DNA from: Ammoniphilus oxalaticus
Lineage (GTDB): Bacteria; Bacillota; Bacilli; Aneurinibacillales; RAOX-1
Direction of reading: 5' to 3'
Length of the DNA: 64,000 bases
Assembly (NCBI RefSeq): GCF_003609605.1
Contig: NZ_MCHY01000008.1
Coordinates: 744,001 to 808,000, forward strand
Of this stretch, positions 36,184 to 44,980 are shown in pieces. A program made the position numbers and the translations under genes. The stretch's first letter is position 1; each line of letters opens with the position of its first letter. The notes beneath the pieces are model-generated. The model searched no databases, had not been told where the DNA came from, and saw nothing but the letters and a program-made list of their open reading frames with translations.

Positions 36184-36256
36184 CAGACATCCCCTTAAAA
36201 ACGGTGGGTTAAACGATCTATGTCTGAAGAATAGGCAACTTTTGTCCGATTGCCAT
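36184..36256 (+). other. Structured leader candidate upstream of the Tad locus
   Basis: CAGACAT (36184-36190) pairs perfectly with ATGTCTG (36220-36226) around a 29-base loop that itself contains CCCC and GGTGGG. A second hairpin GGCAA/TTGCC follows at about 36234-36254. It is some 80 bases before cpaB and matches no riboswitch class that I recognise; it lacks the conserved parts of the c-di-GMP classes. The rest of 35987-36337 shows no gene or other clear signal. Confidence 0.4.
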
Positions 36257-36337
36257 CAAATCTACACACATGATAACTTTTTAAATAACTAGAGAAATGT
36301 GGTAAAAAATCCACCATGATAGAAAGGTTGCAAACAG

Positions 36338-37072
36338 ATGCTAGAGTCAAAACGAAGAGCGCTCATTTTTATCGGTTTGTCGATTTTGTTGGCGGCATTG
36401 GCTGGATTGATGTTTTTGCAAAAGGTCAAGGCGCTTAACGAACAACTTGGAGAAACGACGACGGTTTACATAGCAAAGGGGAGTATTCCTTCCCGCGGTT
36501 TAATTCAACCCGATAAAGTAACGACGATGGAGATGCCGAATAAATTCGTTACCAAGTCGTTCATCACCGATCCGAAAGAGTTGGCGAATAAAGTGTCGAT
36601 GGTTCCGTTGGCGGACGGCGATGTGATTACTAAAAACATGTTGAAACCGGTGGCAACAGTTAGCGACTTAAATAACCGACTCGTGTCTTTGTTTACATCG
36701 GACAAGGTCAGCTTTGATCAGGAGCTAGAGGCGCTTGATCGGGTCGATGTTGTCGTGTCTCATACGTTTCCTGGACATCCGACATCTGAAATTTTTATGA
36801 GAGATATTTCGGTGGCGATGGTTGCTAAAAGTGAGGGCGAGTTTAAAGGAGTCGCTTTGGAAGTGGCGTTGAATGACGCTCCAAGATTAATTCATATGCA
36901 AAATTATGCGGACCATATTCGAATTTTGAAATCGAACGTTGGCAATCAGGAGAGTAAAACTGCGCCTGAAGCAGAAACGCCTGCAGCCCCACCGACGCAA
37001 GTGGAAGGGGAGCCCGCTGCGCCAACACCGCCAGCTGATCCGCCCGCGCCAAATCCCGCGCCAGAAGGCTAG
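36338..37072 (+). CDS. cpaB: Tad pilus assembly protein CpaB/RcpC
   Basis: A membrane-anchored periphery protein of the Tad (Flp) pilus machine. After an N-terminal span (ALIFIGLSILLAALAGLMFLQKV) comes a SAF-like domain (VYIAKGSIPSRGLIQPDKVTTMEMPNKFV and ADGDVITKNML), the CpaB/RcpC hallmark. The 244-residue protein ends in a proline-alanine-rich tail (APTPPADPPAPNPAPEG) likely to lie in the wall. It heads the operon; cpaE follows after 29 bases. Confidence 0.85.
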   Translation: MLESKRRALIFIGLSILLAALAGLMFLQKVKALNEQLGETTTVYIAKGSIPSRGLIQPDKVTTMEMPNKFVTKSFITDPKELANKVSMVPLADGDVITKNMLKPVATVSDLNNRLVSLFTSDKVSFDQELEALDRVDVVVSHTFPGHPTSEIFMRDISVAMVAKSEGEFKGVALEVALNDAPRLIHMQNYADHIRILKSNVGNQESKTAPEAETPAAPPTQVEGEPAAPTPPADPPAPNPAPEG

Positions 37073-37101
37073 CGAAATCTAGGAGAAAGGACAGAGAGTT
37101 A

Positions 37102-38247
37102 ATGGCTACGATGAAAACAATCGCGTTATTGGCAGCAGATACGGAGTTGGCTCAATCGTTAGAGCAGCTATTAGAAGGACTTCCGGAAGAAACTCGCTTT
37201 CAGCATGCGCAAGAAGATCTACGAGAAATTCAACGAAACCAACCCGATATTCTTATATTAGGAAGCGCTCACCATGAAACAGCGATCGAGACCGTCCAAC
37301 AGTTTTTGACGCTCAATCCTTCGACCGTCATTTTCTATGTTTCTGAACGGAGCGATTTTTATGGGATGCGCGAAATGATGCGTGTCGGGGCAGCAGATTA
37401 TTTTGTGCTCCCAGACGAATACCCGTTGCTAGAATCAGCCCTAGAGAAAACCGTTCGCCTATTGAATCAACAAGAACAAGCGGCGGTGCCGAGCTTTAAG
37501 AAAGGGAGAGGTAAGGTGCTCGCTTTCTATAGTGGGAAAGGGGGGAGCGGCACAACGTTACTCGCTGCCTCGTTCGCTCAAACACTTCGTTTGGAATCAA
37601 CGGCAAGAGTGTTGCTGATCGATTTAAATATGCAATATGGCGGCGCCGAGTATTACCTTGGTCTAGAGAGTGTCCGTTCTTTAGCGGATCTGCAACCCGT
37701 CATCGAAGAAGTGAATGAAGGGCATTTGCGCAATGTGGCTCAGACGGAGAAATATTCGGGTTTAGAAGTATTGTTAAGTCCGCGTGACGCGGAGATGGCG
37801 GAACAATTGAATGATGAGTTTGTCGCCAAGTTACTGCGAGCCAGTCGCCTGAGTTACGATTATATTATTTTGGATTTGCCATCCAACATGAACGCGATTA
37901 ACCTCGCCGCCCTGGAGGAAGCGGATCGGATTTATTATGTGATGAACTTGGATACACCTTCTTTACGCACGTATAAATCTGTGGAAAGCTTGTTCCTTCG
38001 CTTAAATCTTCATTTGGAAGATCGGTTGGAAATCTTGATCAACAAGAAGAGTCGGGAAAACGAAATTACGATTCAAGACATCAAAAGTTTGGTCGAGCAA
38101 CCGATCAGTGTGGAATTAATAAGGGATGAACGGAATGTGCAAAAGGCGGTGAATATGGGCGAACCGCTTAGAAAAGAGGTGAATGAAAAGAAACTTGTCC
38201 CGCTAGCGCGCGAGATTCGTAAATGGGTCGCTGCGGTGATCGAATAA
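37102..38247 (+). CDS. cpaE: Tad pilus localisation ATPase CpaE/TadZ
   Basis: A MinD/ParA-type ATPase that positions the Tad machine. The 381 residues have an N-terminal receiver-like domain lacking a clear phospho-acceptor pattern (1-125) and a C-terminal ATPase. The latter has the deviant Walker A KGGSGTT (146-152, with Thr instead of the usual second Lys/Thr pattern), LLIDLNMQYGGAEYYLGL and YIILDLPSNMN. Between cpaB and cpaF, as in other Tad loci. Start ATG behind AGGAGAAAGG. Confidence 0.88.
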   Translation: MATMKTIALLAADTELAQSLEQLLEGLPEETRFQHAQEDLREIQRNQPDILILGSAHHETAIETVQQFLTLNPSTVIFYVSERSDFYGMREMMRVGAADYFVLPDEYPLLESALEKTVRLLNQQEQAAVPSFKKGRGKVLAFYSGKGGSGTTLLAASFAQTLRLESTARVLLIDLNMQYGGAEYYLGLESVRSLADLQPVIEEVNEGHLRNVAQTEKYSGLEVLLSPRDAEMAEQLNDEFVAKLLRASRLSYDYIILDLPSNMNAINLAALEEADRIYYVMNLDTPSLRTYKSVESLFLRLNLHLEDRLEILINKKSRENEITIQDIKSLVEQPISVELIRDERNVQKAVNMGEPLRKEVNEKKLVPLAREIRKWVAAVIE

Positions 38248-38261
38248 GGAGGGGGAAAAAC

Positions 38262-39596
38262 GTGTCACTTTTCAATCGTCGCGTGTTGTATGAACCGAAA
38301 CAGGAGACGGAGCCAGTAACCCACAATCCTTATCTGGAGGAATTGGCTCTTCACTATAAAACAAGGCTATTGAATGAATCCAATCTCGATTCGTTGACGA
38401 GCTTGTCACGCGGTGAGATGCGACTAGCGATTGAACGGGCGATCAGTCAGTTCATGCTCGAAGAAAAAGTTGTCATTTCCCGTATGGATAAAGAAAAGTT
38501 GTTATCCCGCCTGATCGATGAGTCGATCGGATTCGGTCCATTGGAGCCGCTGCTTGGCGATGAAGAGATTACAGAAATTTTGATCAATGGTCACAACGAA
38601 ATTTATATTGAAAAGAATGGTCAATTGCAGTTAACCGACATTCACTTTCGGGATGAGGCCCATGTGCGTCACATTATTGATCGAATTGTTGCCCCATTAG
38701 GGCGAAGAATTGACGAAAGTTCGCCGATGGTGGACGCCCGCTTATTTGACGGCAGTCGGGTAAACGCGGTCATTCCTCCCGTTAGTTTGAACGGAACGCT
38801 CGTCTCGATCCGTAAATTTCGCAAGGATCCTTTTAAGATGGAAGACTTGGTTGAATTTGATTCGATGGCGCCAGCGATGTCCCAATTTTTACAAGCGGTC
38901 GTCGCTTCAAAGCTGAATGTGTTGATTTCGGGAGGAACGGGCAGCGGGAAAACAACATTGCTCAATGCGGTCTCAGAAGCGATTCCCGATTTTGAACGAG
39001 TGATTACAATTGAGGACTCCGCCGAGTTAAGGTTAGATCGTCCCAATGTGATCGGGATGGAAGCGCGTCCGCCGAACGTGGAAGGCAGCGGGGAAATAAC
39101 AATTCGGCAACTTGTCCGCAACGCCTTGCGGATGCGGCCCGATCGGATCATCGTCGGCGAGGTGCGCGGCGCGGAAGCATTCGATATGTTGCAGGCGATG
39201 AACACAGGTCACGAAGGTTCATTAACAACCGTTCACGCTAACTCGCCCCGTGATGCATTAAGCAGGGTTGAGGGCATGGTGATTATGGCGGGGATGGATT
39301 TGCCTTCTCATGTGATCCGCGAGTATATCGTTGGGGCGCTCGATTTTATCGTGCAGAGCGAGCGGTTAACGGACGGGAAGCGGCGGATTGTGTCGATTGC
39401 GGAAGTTTTGGTCGATGAAGCGCAGCAAGTCCAGATCAATGAAATTTTTCACTTTAAAAGAACTGGGATGGATGCAGACGGGAATGTGATAGGTTCCTTC
39501 GAGCCGACAGGCATCATTCCGGCCTGCATTGAACGACTCGCCATTTTTGGACATGGAATCGATGAAGCGTTCTTCCGAGAAGGGAGTACCGCATGA
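38262..39596 (+). CDS. cpaF: Tad pilus secretion ATPase CpaF/TadA
   Basis: The hexameric motor that drives pilin assembly at the inner face of the membrane. The protein has 444 residues from a GTG start at 38262, chosen because AAGGAGGGGG lies seven bases upstream; the frame is open earlier, inside cpaE. Walker A SGGTGSGKTT is at about 223-232, followed by the Asp box ITIEDSAELRL, Walker B MRPDRIIVGEVRGAEAF and the His box TGHEGSLTTVHANS. All are intact. Its stop overlaps tadB (ATGA). Confidence 0.95.
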   Translation: MSLFNRRVLYEPKQETEPVTHNPYLEELALHYKTRLLNESNLDSLTSLSRGEMRLAIERAISQFMLEEKVVISRMDKEKLLSRLIDESIGFGPLEPLLGDEEITEILINGHNEIYIEKNGQLQLTDIHFRDEAHVRHIIDRIVAPLGRRIDESSPMVDARLFDGSRVNAVIPPVSLNGTLVSIRKFRKDPFKMEDLVEFDSMAPAMSQFLQAVVASKLNVLISGGTGSGKTTLLNAVSEAIPDFERVITIEDSAELRLDRPNVIGMEARPPNVEGSGEITIRQLVRNALRMRPDRIIVGEVRGAEAFDMLQAMNTGHEGSLTTVHANSPRDALSRVEGMVIMAGMDLPSHVIREYIVGALDFIVQSERLTDGKRRIVSIAEVLVDEAQQVQINEIFHFKRTGMDADGNVIGSFEPTGIIPACIERLAIFGHGIDEAFFREGSTA

Positions 39597-40519
39597 TCAT
39601 CGCCATCTTTTACGGCTTAGCGATTTTGTGCGCAATTTGGGGCGTGTATAGTTTGCTCGGCTATCGTTCTCAGAAACGAGAGTGGAGGCGAGCGATGGGC
39701 CAATATTACGAGCTGAACAATCAGCGGAAAAGTTTTTTGGTTGTGTTGGGGGATCGATTTGATCAAACTCCGTATGCGGAAAAAATGCGCGGGAAGTTAC
39801 ACCAGGCCAATCTGCCATTAACACCGTCTGAGTTTTATGGCATGTTGCTCGTGGGCGGAATGGGGATCGCCGTGGTGTCCACCTCAATGTTTCAGCTCGC
39901 TTTTCCGCTTAACGTCATGATTGCGGGCGGATTGATAGCCATTATTTATTTCGCGTTGTTCGCCATTCGAAAAAATAAGTACCAAGAACGTTTTGATGAC
40001 CAATTGTCTGAAGTTTGTCGGTTGCTTGGAAACGCGGCGCGCGCGGGAATGACGATCAATCAAGGAATTGAATTAGCGGCTCGTGAGATGGTTTATCCCG
40101 CTGGGGATGAACTGAAACGATTGGCTCACGAATTGCGTTTAGGCGTCGATTTTGAGCGAGCCTTAATCAATACGCAAAACCGGATTCCATCCCGTGACTT
40201 TAAATTGTTTATTGCCACCTTGCTTATTCAAAAACGGTCTGGCGGTAATCTGCACGCGATTTTGGATGAAATGTCTCAAACACTAGAAGAGCGAAAAATT
40301 TTAAATCAAACGATAAAAACGATGACGGCTGAACAACGGTATATTTCGTATATTTTACCTGCATTGCCGATCTTTCTGATTCTAGTGATGAATACGATTG
40401 TCGAAGGCTTTTTGAAACCGATCGCGACGGCGCCAGGCATGATCTTAATGGGACTGTTCCTTGCGGGATCGGTATTGACGTTTTTTCTGATCCGAAAGGT
40501 AACCAATATAAGGGTGTAA
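39593..40519 (+). CDS. tadB: Tad pilus inner-membrane protein TadB
   Basis: One of two type II secretion F-like membrane platforms of the pilus. The 308 residues have two spans near 85-125 and two near the C-terminus. They flank a cytosolic T2SSF domain with EVCRLLGNAARAGMTINQGIELAARE and LLIQKRSGGNLHAILDEMSQTLEER. Coupled to cpaF by a four-base overlap and to tadC by a four-base gap. Confidence 0.9.
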   Translation: MIIAIFYGLAILCAIWGVYSLLGYRSQKREWRRAMGQYYELNNQRKSFLVVLGDRFDQTPYAEKMRGKLHQANLPLTPSEFYGMLLVGGMGIAVVSTSMFQLAFPLNVMIAGGLIAIIYFALFAIRKNKYQERFDDQLSEVCRLLGNAARAGMTINQGIELAAREMVYPAGDELKRLAHELRLGVDFERALINTQNRIPSRDFKLFIATLLIQKRSGGNLHAILDEMSQTLEERKILNQTIKTMTAEQRYISYILPALPIFLILVMNTIVEGFLKPIATAPGMILMGLFLAGSVLTFFLIRKVTNIRV

Positions 40520-40523
40520 TAAG

Positions 40524-41459
40524 ATGGATGGATTGCTAATTGTTAGTACATTATTGTTTTGGCTGTTTAGCGCCCTTGCTTTGAAAGCGTGGTATGATTA
40601 TCGCCGCCAAAAACAAGCGTTAACAGGGCATTTGATAGATTTAGAAGAATTTAAGATCGATACGCTTCAAAAAGAAGAAACGCGTCTTTCCCAACTTTTC
40701 AAACGGTTGTTTAAATATGCGGATGATTTTTCTGCATTGGGGCAGCGCATTAACTTCTTTAGCGAGAAGCACGAAGTTGAAGACTGGCTCAGGAAAGCGG
40801 GCTATCCGTATGATCTGACGGTAGAAAGATTTCAAGGCATAAAGATTTTTGCGACGGTCGTTGGCTTCGGATGTGGACTTGTTGCCATTGTGTTAGGATT
40901 GCCGCTCGCTCATTTCGGTGTCATCTTTCTACCTTTAATCGGTTACTTTGGCGTGATTTTAACGCTTAAAGGAAAAGCGAAAGCAAGGCAAGATGAGCTT
41001 CGCTATGATTTACCTGATTTTCTAGATATTGTCAGCGTCAGTTTAAAGGCGGGAGTTAGCCTGGATGCGACGTTGAGGGAGGTGGTGAAATATTTCGATG
41101 GTCCGTTGCGTGAAGAGTTTATGCGGTTCAATCATGAAATTGAGCTAGGGGTTCCCAGAGAAGAGGCCTATCGAGAGTTATTGAAAAGAAATGATAACGA
41201 AGAGTTTCAGACGTTAATCAAGTCGTTAATTCAAGGCATGCAACTTGGTGTGCCAATCGCGACAACTTTTAAAATTCAGGCGGATGATATGCGGACGCTG
41301 CGCAGGGAACTCGTCAAAGAGAAAGCAGCTAAAGCATCCCCGAAGATTACGCTAATTACAACTTTTGTTGTCGCGCCGACCGCGATCATGATGATTGCGG
41401 GCCTCATGATTATCAACATGTTTTTCGGGGAAAACAGTTTGATGGATATTTTTAAATAA
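40524..41459 (+). CDS. tadC: Tad pilus inner-membrane protein TadC
   Basis: The second T2SSF-domain membrane platform. The 311 residues show LPDFLDIVSVSLKAGVSLDATLREVV and LIKSLIQGMQLGVPIATTFKIQADDMRTLRRE, standard for TadC, with terminal spans IMMIAGLMIINMFF and an N-terminal span. It lies between tadB and the pilin gene, as usual. Confidence 0.9.
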   Translation: MDGLLIVSTLLFWLFSALALKAWYDYRRQKQALTGHLIDLEEFKIDTLQKEETRLSQLFKRLFKYADDFSALGQRINFFSEKHEVEDWLRKAGYPYDLTVERFQGIKIFATVVGFGCGLVAIVLGLPLAHFGVIFLPLIGYFGVILTLKGKAKARQDELRYDLPDFLDIVSVSLKAGVSLDATLREVVKYFDGPLREEFMRFNHEIELGVPREEAYRELLKRNDNEEFQTLIKSLIQGMQLGVPIATTFKIQADDMRTLRRELVKEKAAKASPKITLITTFVVAPTAIMMIAGLMIINMFFGENSLMDIFK

Positions 41460-41487
41460 ACTTAACTTTTGTGGAGGGATACAAAAA

Positions 41488-41700
41488 ATGAGAGTAGCAA
41501 TGAGAGATTCAATGATTAAATTATACGTGAAAACAACGGGCTATATAAGAAACCAGCGTGGGTCGCAAGCGTTAGAATGGATTGGTATCGCGGCAGTCAT
41601 TGTGATTTTAACAGGTGTCATTTCGACAGCATTTAAAAACCAGGGACTGGGTAATGATTTTAAAAAGAAATTCTCAGAATTCCTAGATAACATTGGGTAA
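41488..41700 (+). CDS. flp: Flp-type pilin
   Basis: The presumed major pilin subunit. A 70-residue protein with a basic leader ending in QRG, a processing site after Gly25 and Glu30 at the +5 position (G/SQALEW). A hydrophobic helix follows (GIAAVIVILTGVISTAF). Cleavage by a TadV-type prepilin peptidase is expected, but no such gene is in the window. AGGGATAC-type ribosome site with GTGGAGGG upstream. A terminator follows directly, which often limits readthrough so that pilin is made in excess. Confidence 0.85.
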   Translation: MRVAMRDSMIKLYVKTTGYIRNQRGSQALEWIGIAAVIVILTGVISTAFKNQGLGNDFKKKFSEFLDNIG

Positions 41701-41718
41701 TAGGACCTTACTCTGCGC

Positions 41719-41758
41719 GCAGCGGCGTTTCATCTACGGTTCGCCGTTGCGTTTTTTA
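41719..41758 (+). terminator. Terminator behind the pilin gene
   Basis: GCAGCGGCG and CGCCGTTGCG form a strong stem followed by TTTTTTATT. It divides the Tad locus into a machine-plus-pilin half and an accessory half. Confidence 0.88.
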
Positions 41759-41789
41759 TTGCTAGAGATAGAAGGAGGAGCTAGATAGT

Positions 41790-43016
41790 GTGTTTAAAAC
41801 GTACAAAAAGTACATAGCAGCGCTTGCGGCCACGTTGCTCTTGGCCCTTCAACTTGTTCCTTCGATCGCCCTTGCCCAAAACGCTTGGTCAGGCAAAACA
41901 TGGGAAGGTGAGACATGGGAAGGCGAGACGTGGAACGGGGTCGATTGGGAAGGTAGTCCCCACCAGCTAGACAGTTGGAACGGCGAAAACTGGAACGCTG
42001 AAAATTGGAATGGCGAAAACTGGAATGGACAAAATTGGAATGGTCAAGGGAACAACACGATGTCAGGATTCCAAGGAAACTCCTTTCAAGGCAACTCTTT
42101 TCAAGGGGGGGTATTCCAAGGCGGTTCGTTCCAAGGTGGTTCTTTTCAGGGTGGAGCGTTCCAAGGAAATGGCTTTCAGCATAACGGCTGGAGCATGGAT
42201 GGATTTAGTGGTCAAAATTTTAATGGCGTAGGCAATGGGCCTTTCCTTGCCCACACAGGTTCTTCATTCGAAGGGAACGGGCCCGGTTCACTTGTCGCTG
42301 GGATCAGTGGCGCTCCAAAGGCAACAGCAAGCCAAGCAGAGCGCGAAACATGGAGTAATTCCGATATTGCTGAATTAGTCATTAACGACATCGGCGCGGG
42401 CACGATTGACTTGGTCGCTGGGCTAGCGGCATCTGAGGATGGAACAGGGCTTGGATCGTATTCACTATCTCGCGCGGGTCTGCTCGTCTCTGGATTCAGG
42501 GTATTTACGACCGGACATGAAGGAGCGCAGGCGATTGCCGATGTAGGTGATATTGGTGTTGGAAGCGCTGGCACTGTTGCCGCAATTAAAGAATTTAACG
42601 ATTTTAGGCAACTCGCTCAAGGAGCGGCAGGATCGCAAGCTGCCTCGCTAAGCCAAGCAGGCAATGTCACGCGCGCTGCCACTTCCACGGTTTCTACTTT
42701 ATCGAAAGTGAATGCCGTCACAGGAGCTGTCGGCCTCTATTTCTCGACAAAAAATTTCATAAGCGATATGAAAAATGTGAAAAACTCAACTGGAGAGGCT
42801 AAAACCGACGCGAAGATTGATGCTGTTGGCAGCGCGGCGGGGATGGCAATGAGCAGCGGCGCCATGCTGATGGCTGTTCCAATTCCAGCCGTTCAAGCGG
42901 TCGGCGCGGGATTGGTCGTAGCAGGCGGGATTGTTTCAGTTGGAGCGGCGGCCGTGAAATTCTTTAGAAGGAAGCCCGTTAAAAAGTTTTTGGGCGGACT
43001 ATTTGGCAAAGGATAG
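41790..43016 (+). CDS. Secreted aromatic pentapeptide-repeat protein of the Tad locus
   Basis: A 408-residue secreted protein that I cannot place in a named family. A signal peptide ends at SIALA (cleavage after residue 29). A first block of eleven five-residue repeats follows, with Trp at 33, 38, 43, 48, 53, 63, 68, 73, 78 and 83 (His at 58), mostly W-(N/E)-G-(E/Q)-(T/N). A second block has Phe or Trp at 94, 99 and every fifth residue to 144, mostly F-Q-G-(N/G)-(S/A). The pattern resembles pentapeptide-repeat solenoids, but with aromatics at the central position and bulky residues where small ones are usual. The C-terminus has glycine- and alanine-rich hydrophobic helices (about 335-392) and a basic end (RRKPVKKFLGG). 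GTG start behind GAAGGAGGAG. It sits between flp and the tadE/tadG genes, so it may be a pilus-linked surface protein. Confidence 0.75.
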   Translation: MFKTYKKYIAALAATLLLALQLVPSIALAQNAWSGKTWEGETWEGETWNGVDWEGSPHQLDSWNGENWNAENWNGENWNGQNWNGQGNNTMSGFQGNSFQGNSFQGGVFQGGSFQGGSFQGGAFQGNGFQHNGWSMDGFSGQNFNGVGNGPFLAHTGSSFEGNGPGSLVAGISGAPKATASQAERETWSNSDIAELVINDIGAGTIDLVAGLAASEDGTGLGSYSLSRAGLLVSGFRVFTTGHEGAQAIADVGDIGVGSAGTVAAIKEFNDFRQLAQGAAGSQAASLSQAGNVTRAATSTVSTLSKVNAVTGAVGLYFSTKNFISDMKNVKNSTGEAKTDAKIDAVGSAAGMAMSSGAMLMAVPIPAVQAVGAGLVVAGGIVSVGAAAVKFFRRKPVKKFLGGLFGKG

Positions 43017-43042
43017 ATTTGTTTTAAAAGGGGGAATGTCCC

Positions 43043-43870
43043 ATGCCGCGTAAATTAGAACAAACAGCAGAAAGACGTAAAAAACTACTGGAAAAAATAG
43101 AGTATTTTGCATATCAACTTGAATTGAATGGCGCTCGTTATCATCATGTTCTCTACTTGCGCTTTAACAAGCCGTCCGGCATTTTGATCGTTGACCAAGA
43201 TGGCCAAGCGGTGTCAAGGGAGTTAGCTAGACAAGTAGTCGCTCCAATTAACTACTACAATAATATCGCAAAAGGGGCCGGAACCGATTTGGTCCGCGAA
43301 AAAGACCGAGATGTGAAACCGATGGTCGATTTGCATCGAATCTTAACGCAACAGGAGGATGTCTTTATAGACACTCCTGTTGCCCAAGACTGTCAACGGG
43401 TTGTTCAGATGCTCGATTTGATATTGGATGGACAGCAAACATTGCGCCAGATTTTTGAAGATTTGAAAGCAATCGATATCGAAGCGCGCGATAAGCGGGG
43501 CTACATTACGATGCGGGATGTCGATCAATTTGTAGCCTTGAATGAACAGTATCAGTCCATTTTGTATCGCCAAGGAAAAGCGCAAAAAGAAACGTACGCG
43601 TCGATGGATGCGCTTGCGCGATTCATCAAGGAGCGAAAATCTTTGGTTCGCGAACATAAGCGGGCAATCGATGTGCTGGTCTCTTTTCAACATGCAAGCG
43701 TCAAAAAGACGCTTGATGAATCCTTACAAAGCTTTGAGCAAGATAAGCAAGGCAAGCGGCATCAATTTGCCGATGGGGAAGCGGGTGTGGCGCAAATGCT
43801 CGCATTATATAAGGAAAAAACGCAATATGAAACAGAACATGAACTATTTAAATTGCTAAGAAACGGATAG
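43043..43870 (+). CDS. Helical cytosolic protein of the Tad locus, unknown function
   Basis: A 275-residue soluble protein without a signal peptide. The first 100 residues are mixed alpha/beta (YHHVLYLRFNKPSGILIVDQDG), and the rest is mainly helical (QRVVQMLDLILDGQQTLRQIFEDL, MDALARFIKERKSLVREHKRAIDVL). It follows the aromatic-repeat gene by 26 bases with a GGGGGAATG-type site. Its place between a secreted protein and a membrane protein suggests a chaperone or adaptor for export. That is inference; no family is recognised. Confidence 0.7.
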   Translation: MPRKLEQTAERRKKLLEKIEYFAYQLELNGARYHHVLYLRFNKPSGILIVDQDGQAVSRELARQVVAPINYYNNIAKGAGTDLVREKDRDVKPMVDLHRILTQQEDVFIDTPVAQDCQRVVQMLDLILDGQQTLRQIFEDLKAIDIEARDKRGYITMRDVDQFVALNEQYQSILYRQGKAQKETYASMDALARFIKERKSLVREHKRAIDVLVSFQHASVKKTLDESLQSFEQDKQGKRHQFADGEAGVAQMLALYKEKTQYETEHELFKLLRNG

Positions 43871-43885
43871 AAAAAGAGGTGAGTG

Positions 43886-44572
43886 ATGATGACGACATTG
43901 CGAGCGGCCTTCCATTTTTATTCTCGCCATATTGAATATTTAATGATCCTCTCCTTTTCAATTTTACTGCCGCTCCTGTTTATTCAAGTGGGGGTTTCTA
44001 ATTACGTCTATCGCGTTTATCAAGGAACTCCCTTTACTTTTTTCGGTGATATCAGTAACAGTTTTTTCATGTTTTTTATTCTCGTGCTGGCCCAAATTCC
44101 ATTCATTCGCTACGTTTGGGGAGATTTGGAGGGCGAGGAAAGAAAATTGCGTTCCGCTTACTTAACATTTTTTGAACGCGGCTTGTCGATCTACGGGTTT
44201 GGAATCTTGTATGTGATTGCGACGATGCTTGGCAGTGTTTTATTCATCGCGCCTGGCCTGATTGTGCTGGTTTTCTTCTTTTTAACCCCGTACGTGTCGG
44301 TCATTAAGGATAAACCAGCGAGCAAAAGTTGGCGTGAAGCGGTTCGGTGGGGGAAACAAAAGTTTTTTCCGCTGCTCGGCATCGTACTTTTAATTAGCGT
44401 TGTGGATTGGCTGCTTGGTTTCGTGACGATGGTCGGGATTTCCATGGTGACGAAAAATTATGGGGCGATCCTTGGTTCACAGTTGCTAGTGAGTTTGTTG
44501 TGTTTCCCATTTTTAGTGATTTACATGACGTTACATTTTCAAAAATGGCTTGAGGACTCAGCGGGATTATAG
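43886..44572 (+). CDS. Multi-span membrane protein of the Tad locus
   Basis: A protein of about 228 residues with five or six spans, including MILSFSILLPLLFIQVG, FFMFFILVLAQIPFI and a Gly-rich APGLIVLVFFFLTPYVSVI. The cytosolic loop SWREAVRWGKQKFFPLLGIVLL resembles DUF975 or YciC-like membrane proteins. The start is one of two adjacent ATG codons behind AGAGGTGAG; I took 43886. It follows the helical protein by 15 bases and precedes tadE by nine, so the group is one transcription unit. Function is unknown. Confidence 0.7.
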   Translation: MMTTLRAAFHFYSRHIEYLMILSFSILLPLLFIQVGVSNYVYRVYQGTPFTFFGDISNSFFMFFILVLAQIPFIRYVWGDLEGEERKLRSAYLTFFERGLSIYGFGILYVIATMLGSVLFIAPGLIVLVFFFLTPYVSVIKDKPASKSWREAVRWGKQKFFPLLGIVLLISVVDWLLGFVTMVGISMVTKNYGAILGSQLLVSLLCFPFLVIYMTLHFQKWLEDSAGL

Positions 44573-44581
44573 GGGTAGGAA

Positions 44582-44980
44582 ATGTTAAAATTGAAGCAAC
44601 GATTGAAAGATGAAAAAGGGTCGGCGACACTTGAGTTTTTAGGGATGGTGCCTTACGTTTTTTTGATGATGTTGGTTCTATGGCAATTTCTCGTTTGCGC
44701 CTTTGCGGCGATCACCGTGCAATCCGCGGCGAATGAAGCGGCCAAAGTGTTTTCGACGACGAGCAGTGAACTTAAGGCTAAAGAGGCCAGCGGGAAAATT
44801 GTTAATAATTTAAAAAATGTGGCGTGGCAATATCATACGATCGCCCCGAATAGTGATGGGCGGCATTTTGAAGCGAAGGTCCAGATTCAGTTGAAGCTCG
44901 CATTTTTACCAAGTGAATTATTGGGGATGACGATTCCAACGGTGCCGATCAATTATGCAGTCGTGGGCAGGAAGATTTAA
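44582..44980 (+). CDS. tadE: TadE-like minor pseudopilin
   Basis: A minor pilin of the Tad machine. The 132-residue protein begins with a prepilin-type leader (KDEKG/SATLEF, cleavage after Gly13 and Glu18 at +5), then one hydrophobic helix (LGMVPYVFLMMLVLWQFLVCAF) and a short extracellular domain. Its stop overlaps the next start by one base. Confidence 0.82.
   Translation: MLKLKQRLKDEKGSATLEFLGMVPYVFLMMLVLWQFLVCAFAAITVQSAANEAAKVFSTTSSELKAKEASGKIVNNLKNVAWQYHTIAPNSDGRHFEAKVQIQLKLAFLPSELLGMTIPTVPINYAVVGRKI

Noticed and set aside
36184-36256. c-di-GMP riboswitch before the Tad genes
   Set aside because: The conserved internal loop and tetraloop-receptor bases of either class are absent; kept only as an unassigned structured leader.
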